Below, piece by piece: positions 26,288-34,400 of a DNA stretch of 64,000 nt (position 1 is the first letter of the stretch; each line of letters starts with the position of its first letter). The translations under genes and the position numbers were made by a program. This stretch comes from Thermostichus sp047461615 (GTDB taxonomy: Bacteria > Cyanobacteriota > Cyanobacteriia > Thermostichales > Thermostichaceae): contig NZ_JANSHI010000012.1 in the NCBI RefSeq assembly GCF_047461615.1, positions 1-64,000 of the forward strand, written 5' to 3'. The notes below the pieces were generated by a model. The model saw nothing but the letters and a program-made list of their open reading frames with translations. It was not told the DNA's origin and searched no databases.

Positions 26288-27427
26288 ATGCAGGGAAGAC
26301 TCCAAGAGATCGATATCCGCAGCATTCTCCAGCTGATCGAGTTGGGCCAGCGCACCGGCGAACTTTTCGTGGAGGCAAACTCTTCCCTCTACTGGTTTAT
26401 CTTCTTCCTCAATGGGCGGATCATCTATGCCTCTGAAGGCGAAGGCAACGTTGCTCGTCTCAGGGACTACCTGCGCCGCTTCCAGCTCGAAGCTGCCTTA
26501 GACGAAATTCAAATGCCACCCAAAGCAGCGGTGAATATCCCCGAGTACAGCCGCCTCTGGTCTTTGCTGGAAAGCCACAAGCTCAACCCCAACCAAGGTA
26601 AGCAAATCCTGCTGGGCATGGTGCGGGAAGTCCTCTTTGATCTGCTCAGCCTTCACCACGGCTCCTTTATTTTCGAGGCCGGCCCTCCTCTGGCCCCCCA
26701 ACTGACCACCTTCCCGGTCACTTCCCTGCTCACTGAGATGGTGACCCAAGTGCAGGAGTGGAAGAAGCTGCATCCCTACATCCAGACTCCCAACCAAGCC
26801 CCCACCATCGTCAACCCCCTGCCCCTCCAGCAAACCCTGCCAGCCGCCGTCTTCAAAGCTCTGAGTGAGTGGTCGGACGGCAAAACCAGCATTCGCCAGA
26901 TGGCCCGCTACCTGGGCCGAGACATCCTGCTAGTGGCCAAAGCCTTCTATCCCTATGTGCAGCAGGGGGCAATCCACCTGTCCGAGCCTGTCCCCCTTGC
27001 TGGTCCCAAGCCTAGTAGACCCCTCAAACCTAGCGACAAGCCTGCTCACATCCTCTGCATCGACGATTCCATGGCCATCCAAAAAACTGTGGAGTTCATC
27101 CTGCAAAACGAGGGCTACCAGGTTACTACCATTGGCAATCCCCTCAAAGCTCTGGGACAGGTGTTTCTCCTCAACCCCGACATGATTCTCTGCGATGTGG
27201 CCATGCCCAAGCTGGATGGGTATGAGCTATGCGCCATGTTGCGCAAATCCAGCCAGTTCCATGAAACCCCCATCGTGATGCTCACCGGCAAGGATGGTTT
27301 TGCTGACCGAATTAAAGCCCGCATGGCGGGAGCCAACGAGTTTCTGGGCAAGCCCTTTTCTGAGAAGGAGTTGTTGACCGTCGTCGAATCCTACGTGGGC
27401 CCACCTCCCAAACAGGGCGGCGAATAG
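26288..27427 (+). CDS. PATAN-domain response regulator (PilG/PixG-like)
   Basis: This 379-aa protein begins with a PATAN (DUF4388-type) domain: GRLQEIDIRSILQLIELGQRTGELFVE, then a winged segment up to about residue 250. It ends with a CheY-like receiver (residues about 255-375). The phospho-acceptor Asp lies in MILCDVAMPKLDGYEL, with the acidic pair in CIDDSMAIQ and the Lys in FLGKPFSEKEL. In Synechocystis such regulators (PixG, PilG, PatA-like) receive phosphate from CheA and bias type IV pilus activity in phototaxis. It is the first gene of the chemotaxis cluster, with a GCAGGGAGGG ribosome site. Which paralogous system (Pix, Pil or Tax) it belongs to is uncertain. Confidence 0.9.
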   Translation: MQGRLQEIDIRSILQLIELGQRTGELFVEANSSLYWFIFFLNGRIIYASEGEGNVARLRDYLRRFQLEAALDEIQMPPKAAVNIPEYSRLWSLLESHKLNPNQGKQILLGMVREVLFDLLSLHHGSFIFEAGPPLAPQLTTFPVTSLLTEMVTQVQEWKKLHPYIQTPNQAPTIVNPLPLQQTLPAAVFKALSEWSDGKTSIRQMARYLGRDILLVAKAFYPYVQQGAIHLSEPVPLAGPKPSRPLKPSDKPAHILCIDDSMAIQKTVEFILQNEGYQVTTIGNPLKALGQVFLLNPDMILCDVAMPKLDGYELCAMLRKSSQFHETPIVMLTGKDGFADRIKARMAGANEFLGKPFSEKELLTVVESYVGPPPKQGGE

Positions 27428-27723
27428 AATCAAACGGGAGAGGGAATACCGGACGGAGGAATGCCGCATCGAAACAATAGGGGTAGCACGGCTGGCCCAC
27501 AGCCCCAGAGCTGAGCAATAGGCTTCAGTCGCAGCAGGCCAACGGCTGGGGGGTGCAAGCGATGGTCAAAGTGATAGTGGATAACCAGTTACCTACCTGG
27601 AGGCCACGCAGGAACGGCTACGAAGTGCTCCGGTGAAAGGAAATGAAAGCACCCGACATGTTTGCGGAGTCTTTGCTCCACCAATTAGGTTAATGGTTAA
27701 GAGATCAAGGAGACCGGCCAAAA
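27428..27723. other. Unexplained 296-base spacer within the chemotaxis cluster
   Basis: The gap between the PATAN regulator and the CheY gene contains no coding frame and no clear terminator. The downstream AAGGAGACCGG lies just before the CheY start. It may hold an internal promoter, but I could not identify one with confidence. Confidence 0.4.
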
Positions 27724-28089
27724 ATGAGTCGCATTTTGGTGGTAGAAGATAGCCAATCCCAGCGGGAGATGATCAGTAAGCTGCTGCAGGAAAACGGCTT
27801 CGAGGTCATGACCGTGGAAGATGGAGTGGAAGCTGTAGAGGCGGTAAAGCAGAACAAACCCGACCTGATTGTGCTGGACATCGTCATGCCCCGCATGAAC
27901 GGCTACGAGGTGTGCCGTCTTCTCAAAGCTGACCCGCTTACTCAGAACACTCCAATTGTCATGTGCTCTTCCAAGGGTGAGGAAGCCGACCGCTACTGGG
28001 GGCTGCGCCAGGGAGCAGATGCCTATGTCGTCAAGCCTTTTCAGCCGCAGGAACTGGTGGGTACGATTAAGCGATTACTAAGAGGCTAG
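27724..28089 (+). CDS. CheY-like response regulator (PilH/PixH-like)
   Basis: A 121-aa stand-alone receiver domain. It starts SRILVVEDSQSQREM with the acidic pair, carries the phosphorylated Asp in LIVLDIVMPRMNGYEV, the conserved Ser in VMCSSKGEEADR and the Lys in AYVVKPFQPQEL. There is no output domain. In the second position of cyanobacterial pilus-chemotaxis operons this protein acts as the second CheA phosphate target (PixH/PilH) or a phosphate sink. An AAGGAGA ribosome site lies about ten bases before the ATG. The CheW gene follows after 64 bases. Confidence 0.93.
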   Translation: MSRILVVEDSQSQREMISKLLQENGFEVMTVEDGVEAVEAVKQNKPDLIVLDIVMPRMNGYEVCRLLKADPLTQNTPIVMCSSKGEEADRYWGLRQGADAYVVKPFQPQELVGTIKRLLRG

Positions 28090-28153
28090 CCCGCTTCCTG
28101 AGCAAGGGAGCGGTGGCCACCTCTCCACAGGATCATCCACAGGGGGGAGCATC

Positions 28154-28672
28154 ATGGTGGGGGATCTGGACTTATTGATGGGGGACGAAACCCAAGAATT
28201 GAGAGAAATTGAGGCTCCTGAAGGTGAGCTATTCCTGAAATTCAAGGTTGCTACCGGCGAAGAATTTGCATTGCCGGCAGTATCAATTGTGGAAGTGATG
28301 AGCATTGGCCCTGAGAAGATTACCCCCATGCCCAATGTGGTACCGGTTTTGCTGGGCACACTCAACTTGCGGGGTGAAGTGATCTGGGTTGCAGACCTGG
28401 GGCAATTCTTGGGGATCAGTCCTCCCCTCAATCTTGAGCGTGCCGAGCTGCCTGTGGTGGCTGTGATGGATCAACAGGATTTGCTGATGGGATTGGCTGT
28501 GGACTCCATTGGGGGCATGGAGTGGCTCAAGACGGAATCGCTGCAACCTGTTCAGAAGGCTCCTGAGTCGCTAGCTCCCTTCTTGCGCGGAGAATGGGTG
28601 ATGCCAGAGACAGGGGCTCACTTGCCGTTCCTGGATCCGTCGGCCATCCTGAAATCTAATCGTTGGGGCTGA
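28154..28672 (+). CDS. CheW-like adaptor (PilI/PixI-like)
   Basis: The 172-aa product is a single CheW domain, which bridges CheA and the chemoreceptor in the membrane array. The core beta-barrel is visible from about residue 25: LKFKVATGEEFALPAVSIVEV, then MPNVVPVLLGTLNLRGEVIWVADLGQFLG, the conserved hydrophobic core with the N-L-R-G-x-V motif. The last 30 residues extend past the usual end. GGGGGG lies about ten bases before the ATG. It sits between the CheY gene and the receptor gene, in the standard order of pilus-chemotaxis operons. Confidence 0.92.
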   Translation: MVGDLDLLMGDETQELREIEAPEGELFLKFKVATGEEFALPAVSIVEVMSIGPEKITPMPNVVPVLLGTLNLRGEVIWVADLGQFLGISPPLNLERAELPVVAVMDQQDLLMGLAVDSIGGMEWLKTESLQPVQKAPESLAPFLRGEWVMPETGAHLPFLDPSAILKSNRWG

Positions 28673-28972
28673 TGAGGAGCCGCCTATAAGTTCGCCAGGA
28701 AAAGGAGGATGTATAGTTCTTATCGAGATTGCTCCCTAGACAGGGGAAACAGCTTGGAGCCTGTTCCCAAGAGATTTGCCCCAAGCTTGCTGGGGATGTG
28801 TTGCGCTAGCTCTTGCCCCCAAAGCTTTAGGGTTGGAGGGGAAAAGCAGTCCATGAGCATATTACTACAGCTTTATGGCGACCTAGCGACTTTGAGGGGT
28901 TGGTATGGGGTGAGTTCTGTGCATTGAGGCTAAAGCAGTCCCAGAGGTAGCCAAGCAGGGAAGGGAGGAGCC
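28673..28972. other. 300-base gap before the chemoreceptor gene
   Basis: No gene is supported here. A 72-codon frame (28709-28927) has its start directly abutting a GGAGG, too close for efficient initiation. Its composition is rich in Ser and Cys and unlike its neighbours. I see no clear terminator or promoter. Confidence 0.4.
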
Positions 28973-31324
28973 ATGGTTTCCAGCGCAAACAATCAGAGAG
29001 ACTTCGCTGAGGGAATGGTTGCCTTTTGGCGGGGAGACTACGCTGAGGCAGTGCGTCTATTCAGCCAGGTGGCCGCTGCTCAACCTCAGGATACGGCGGT
29101 CAAGCTGTTGCTGGCTTCGGCCCAGAAGCAAGCAGGGCAACTGCGGGAAGCCCGCCATACCTACGATACCATCCTCAAAACGGCCAGCGATCCTGAGGAT
29201 CTGGAAGCAGCCCGTAGGGGCCTGGAGGAGCTGTTGCAGGTGGCGCCGGAGCTAGCAGAGGCTCCCCCTTTACCGCAGGAGGACGATCTTCAGCCTCGGG
29301 AGGGGTTTGCTGCTCAACTGGAGGAGTCGGATCCCTTTTCCCAGTTTGCGTTTGAGGAGAGGAGAGAAGCTGGGGCCGATCCCCTTGCTGCGGAGAGCAA
29401 CAGCTTTGGAGAATTTGCCGAACCTTCCGAGACGAGACTCTCAATGGAGCCAGCAGCCCCGTTGGGCTCCTCTCAGCCCCTGCCCACGACTCCTCGAACA
29501 ACGGGAGGGGGTGTGAAGCAACCTCAGGCAGAGCCGATGCTCGAGGACGACTTTGCCTTCCTCAACGAGTTTGAGCAACAGCCGCAAGATCTGGAAAGCG
29601 ATGCTGTTACTCAATTGGCTAGCGGTGCCGATTTTCCCGAGGAGATGGGCTTTTCTCTACCCACTTTTGAGGAAGGGGGATCCCTAGAGGGGAGCTTGCC
29701 AACGGAATTGGCCGCCCCCATGAGCGAGCCGATCCCTGCGCCCGATGAAGATACAGCCAGCGCTGGCTCTACGCTTTTTGAGCTTGACGAGCTGGACAAC
29801 TTGGATCGCGAACTGGCCGGCACAGGCAGGAGCGAGCCGGCGGCCCTTGGCGCCGATGAGGGCAAGACGGGAGAAACGGCTAGAACGCTACAAAGCTTGC
29901 CGACTCTCTCCGTTCCTCTCCCCAGCATACCTAGAGGGGAACTGCCTAGCCGACTGACAGCCAATCAGCTAACCCTGGCGCTGATGCAAGGGGTGGTCAG
30001 TTTGGCTGCCGGCTTGGCCATTGGCTTAGGGATCCCAGCCAACGGTGGAGCCCGCCTGCTGGCCGGCGTAGTTGGCGGGGGGGTCATTGGCACAGGAGTT
30101 GGGGCTGTCCTTGCCTCCCGCCATGCCCAGCGCCTTCGCGCCACTACCCAAGAGCTGGCCGGACACTTTGCCGCCCTGGCCCAGGGGAATTATTCCGTGC
30201 GGGCAGAGGCGAGAGGAGATGACGAGCTGGGGCGCTTGGCCGACAGCTTCAACCGGATGGCTGCTGCCCTGGAGGCCCATTTTGCTGACCTCAGCCAGCG
30301 GGCTGCTGAACAGGGGCAGGCTAAGGAAGACTTGCAACGCCAAGTGATCCGCCTCCTGGACGATGTGGAGGGGGCAGCCCGCGGGGACTTGACGGTGCGG
30401 GCGGAGGTTACCGCTGACGTGCTCGGAGCTGTTGCTGACTCTTTCAACCTGACCATTAGAAGCCTGCGGGACATCGTGATTCAAGTGAAGCGGGCCGCAG
30501 CCGCTGTGAACGATGCAGCTTTACAGAGCGAGGACTTTGCCCGCAACCTTTCTGCCGACGCCCTGCGCCAGGCGGAGGAGATTTCCAACTCCCTCAACTC
30601 CATTCAGGAGATGACAGACTCCATTCAGGAGGTGGCTGGCAATGCTCGCGAGGCAGCCAATGTCGCTGCCCAGGCTACAGAAGCAGCTGCCCGAGGCGGA
30701 GAAGCCGTGGATCGCACGGTGGCCAGCATCCTGGAGATTCGGGAAGTGGCAGCAGAGGCGACCCGCAAGGTGAAACGCTTGGCAGAATCCTCCCAGGAGA
30801 TCTCCAAGATTGTGGCTTTGATCTCACAAATTGCCTCGCGCACCAACCTGCTTGCCCTCAACGCCAGTATCGAGGCCGCGCGGGCCGGCGAGGCGGGACG
30901 GGGCTTTGCCATTGTGGCCGATGAGGTGCGGCAACTGGCTGACCGAGCCGCCAAAGCTTCGAAAGAGATCGAGCAGATTGTGCTGCAGATCCAGTCGGAG
31001 ACCAGCAACGTCATGACAGCCATGGAAGAGGGAACCCAGGTGGTGATCGAGGGAACAAGGCGGGCTGAGCAGGCCAAAAACAGTCTGGACGAGATCATCG
31101 AGGTCAGCCACCAGATTGATAGGTTGGTGCGGGCCATTTCTCAGGCTACCGTACAACAAACAGAGACCTCTCGCGCTGTGGCCCACCTCATGCAATCGGT
31201 GGCGCTGACAGCCAACGAGACATCCGAAGAGGCGCAGAAAGTGGCTGCTTCGCTGCAGCAGTTGGTGGGCATTGCCCGTGAGCTTCAAGCTTCCGTGGGT
31301 CGCTTCCGAGTGGGAGATGAATGA
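28973..31324 (+). CDS. Methyl-accepting chemotaxis protein without periplasmic domain (PilJ-like)
   Basis: This 783-aa receptor begins with about 80 residues resembling one or two TPR helices (FWRGDYAEAVRLFSQVAAAQ). A long acidic disordered stretch to about residue 325 follows, containing repeated F-x-x-F words (DPFSQFAFEE, NSFGEFAEPS). Two adjacent membrane helices (around 335-380) are joined by only a short loop, so almost nothing is exposed outside the membrane. A HAMP domain and a second HAMP-like unit follow (TQELAGHFAALAQGNYSVRAE and GAARGDLTVRAEVTADVLG). Then comes the signalling coiled coil with the tip NLLALNASIEAARAGEAGRG. Unlike PixJ it has no GAF or phytochrome domain, so light would have to be sensed elsewhere. 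It is followed by CheA after 145 bases. Confidence 0.92.
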   Translation: MVSSANNQRDFAEGMVAFWRGDYAEAVRLFSQVAAAQPQDTAVKLLLASAQKQAGQLREARHTYDTILKTASDPEDLEAARRGLEELLQVAPELAEAPPLPQEDDLQPREGFAAQLEESDPFSQFAFEERREAGADPLAAESNSFGEFAEPSETRLSMEPAAPLGSSQPLPTTPRTTGGGVKQPQAEPMLEDDFAFLNEFEQQPQDLESDAVTQLASGADFPEEMGFSLPTFEEGGSLEGSLPTELAAPMSEPIPAPDEDTASAGSTLFELDELDNLDRELAGTGRSEPAALGADEGKTGETARTLQSLPTLSVPLPSIPRGELPSRLTANQLTLALMQGVVSLAAGLAIGLGIPANGGARLLAGVVGGGVIGTGVGAVLASRHAQRLRATTQELAGHFAALAQGNYSVRAEARGDDELGRLADSFNRMAAALEAHFADLSQRAAEQGQAKEDLQRQVIRLLDDVEGAARGDLTVRAEVTADVLGAVADSFNLTIRSLRDIVIQVKRAAAAVNDAALQSEDFARNLSADALRQAEEISNSLNSIQEMTDSIQEVAGNAREAANVAAQATEAAARGGEAVDRTVASILEIREVAAEATRKVKRLAESSQEISKIVALISQIASRTNLLALNASIEAARAGEAGRGFAIVADEVRQLADRAAKASKEIEQIVLQIQSETSNVMTAMEEGTQVVIEGTRRAEQAKNSLDEIIEVSHQIDRLVRAISQATVQQTETSRAVAHLMQSVALTANETSEEAQKVAASLQQLVGIARELQASVGRFRVGDE

Positions 31325-31469
31325 GCAAATTTGCCTGGCTCGCGGGCACTCTAGGGAGTAAGGATCCCGAGTCTCCTTGGGAGCCCCCTGCCAATCAGCG
31401 CAGAGGCAAGTTTTCCTGTGTCCAATTTGTTACTACTAAAACTGTGGGCCGTAGGAGGAGCCTCCTGCC

Positions 31470-34400
31470 ATGAATGAAGAAGCACAAAAGCGGATTCTCA
31501 ACTATTTCATCGAAGAGGCCCGCGACCACTTGGCCACTATCGAGCAAGGGCTCCTCAGCTTGCGGGACACGGTCGGCGACCCTGAGCAAATCAATGAGCT
31601 ATTCCGAGCTGCTCACTCCATCAAGGGGGGAGCAGCCATGCTGGGCCTTACCAGCATTCAGCGAACAGCCCACCGCCTAGAAGACTTCTTTAACATCTTT
31701 CGCTCTCGTCCGGGCGAGGTGCCAGTGGATCAGCACCTGGAAACACTGCTGCTGCAGGTCTTTGATGGTCTGACGGCGCTCTTGGACGAGCTGCAGAGCC
31801 CCCAAGGCCTCACCCAGGAGTTCAGCGCTTCCACTTTGGCAGGATTGGAGCCAGTTTTTCAGGAGGCCGAAAAGCACATTCGCAGTCTTCTGGGCGAAGG
31901 CCCCCCCTCCATTCCCGCTCCGGCTGTTGCCCCGCCGTCGGCAGCTCGCAGCCTTCAGCAGGAGATGGTGGAAGTGGTGCCGCAGCAGTTGCGGCAGATG
32001 TTGGAGCTGTTCAAGCAAGGGGATCAGCCGGGCGTGCGCGAGCAGTTGCGGGAGGCAAATGCCGTCCTCAAGCAAGTCGGGCAAACTCATCACTTGAAAG
32101 GTTGGCAACAGCTCACAGAAACTTTCGAGCAAGCGCTGGGCAACCCCAATGCCGATCTGCGAACGCTGGCGTTGATTGCCCTGCGGGACTTCAAGCAAGG
32201 GCAGCAGTTGATCTTGGCAGGCAGGGCTGAGGAGGTGAGTGCCTCGGCAGAATTGCAGCAGCTGGCCCGCCCGGCAGCGCCGGCTGCACCCCCTGATCCC
32301 TTGGACGTGGTGATCCAGCAGCGGATCCCGGCCCTACTGCGCCAGATGCTGGAGCTGTTCAAACGGCCCGACGACCCCGCTACGCGGCCCGCCTTGCAGA
32401 GCATCGCCCAATCCCTGCAGGAGGTGGGGCAAGCCGAGGGTGTGGATCTGGGCGGCTGGACAGCCCTAGCGCGCCTGGTTGGGGAGATTTTGGCAGATCC
32501 TGCCCAAGATTTACGGCAGGTGGCTCTGCCAGTGTTGCGAGATCTCAAGCAGGGCCACCAGGCTCTGGCTAGCGGAGCAGCCCAGAGCATCCAGCCCTCT
32601 GCAGAGTTGTTGGCCTTCCGCCGCGTGCCGACAGTTGCTGAGGAGGCTGAGTCAGAACTGTCCTCTGCCGAACCCGAGGCTGTCCTCTCTGCTCCGGCTC
32701 TAAGCCAAGAATCTGGGTTAGAGGAAGCCCTAGAAGCCGAAAGCCAAGAAACAGAACACCCAGAGCTAGGCCGGCCGGAGAGGCTTGCCGAGAAGGGGAT
32801 AGAGGAAGACGGGCAAGCGGCCGCCGACCTTGCCCAAGAAGGCCTTGCTGGCTCCGCAGAGATGAACTGGCTTCAGGAGGAGGGGGCGCCACAAGCCGAC
32901 TGGGCCGTGGGTGGAGGTGACTTCGACGCCACTCCCTTGAGTTTGGAGGAAGAAGTCTCCTTGGCCTTTGAGGAGCTGTTTGCCAACGCGGAACAGCTAT
33001 CCGATATCGAAGAACTTCCACCAGAGCTGATCCCTCCTGCCTCTGAACTCTCCTCAGCAGCGTTCGAGGAGCTCATCCCAGAAGAGAGGAGAGCGGAAGC
33101 AGATCTGGCAGCGCTGTTTGCGGAAGTGGTGGGCGAAGCCACAGCGGAGGCTGGCTCTGCTGAGCGGACAGAGGCTGAGGACACAGGTCAAGCTCTCTGG
33201 AACGTCACCGAAGAGGAGTTGACGGCCCAAGCACCTGCGGAAAGGCCTACGGCGAGCCTCGACTTTGCGGCTGCAAGTGGTGGAGTGGAGGCCCCGTTTG
33301 AGCTGGAGGAGCTAGCCGTTGAGAGTTCTCCCTTGCCTGACTTGGAGTCAACTCCCAGGGTGGAGCCTTGGGCAGAGGTCGAGGAGGGATCCCCTGCCGA
33401 GGAGAGCCTAGAGGATCTTCTTGGGGCGGCAGAGCTGGCCTGGTCGGAAGCAGCCGAGCAGTCTGAAAGCCTCGAGGAGCCAGAGGTTGCGGCAGCCCAG
33501 GGCTTCACGGCTGAGCTGAGCCTGGCTGAGCTCTTGGCTAGTGAGACGGTGGAGGCCCCAGAAAACCAGGAGGAGTGGGCGCTCCTGGCGCAGATGTTCC
33601 CAGCCCCAGAAGAGGAGCCTTCTGCAGCAGCTGCTGCCTCCTTCTCGGAGGATTCTCTCAACCGTCTCGAGGTGTTGTTTGCCGAGGAGGCCGAGGCCGA
33701 AGAGCTGGGCAGGGGGGCTGGCGAACCTTCATCGGCTGTGGATACTGATGGCGACAGCCAGATCGATCTGGAGGAGCTGAGCCGGTTCTTTGCCGCAGCG
33801 GCAGACACGCAGGAAGGAGCCCCCCTGGCTGACCTAGAAGCCTCGCCAGCAAGCAACTTAGCTGCAGAAGTTCCGCCAGAGGTAGCAGAGGAGGGTAGGG
33901 CTCTGCAGTCAGCAGAGGAAGACCTGGCCAGGCAACTGGAAAGCCTGTTTGCCGAGGATGAGCCCTTGGCCGCCCTGGGCGCAACTGTGGCTGAGGGCAA
34001 GATGCAGACCCCGGCAGAAGCAGCTTTAGAAGGCTCTTCCAGCCCTAGCCTGGACGATCTGGCTGCTCTCTTTGATGCTGCTGAACCAGCAGTGACTCCT
34101 AAGCTGGAAGAGGCTACTGCTCCCCCTGCAGAAGCCGCCAGCGACTTCGCAGCCCAACTGGAATTGCTCCTAGGCGACCTCGAGGTCGCTCCCCAGGCTC
34201 CTCCTGCGCCTTCTCCCCCTGCTGTTACTGCTCCAGCAGCCACCCCAGCAGTACCCGCTACGCCAGCAACACCGGCCAGCCGACGGGCTGCCCTAGGTAG
34301 CTCTGTAATGCGGGTGGAGGTGCGTCACCTGGACTTCATCAACAACTTGGTGGGAGAGCTGGTTGTTATTCGCAATAGCATAGAGCAAAACCAAACTCGC

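Noticed and set aside
28709..28927. 72-codon plus-strand frame before the chemoreceptor gene
   Set aside because: Its GGAGG touches the ATG directly, composition is odd, and no family is recognised. Treated as noncoding.
33188..34243. 351-codon minus-strand frame rich in Ser, Ala and Gly across the CheA linker
   Set aside because: It mirrors the Glu/Ala-biased codons of the plus-strand linker. It has no recognisable domain and no independent ribosome site.
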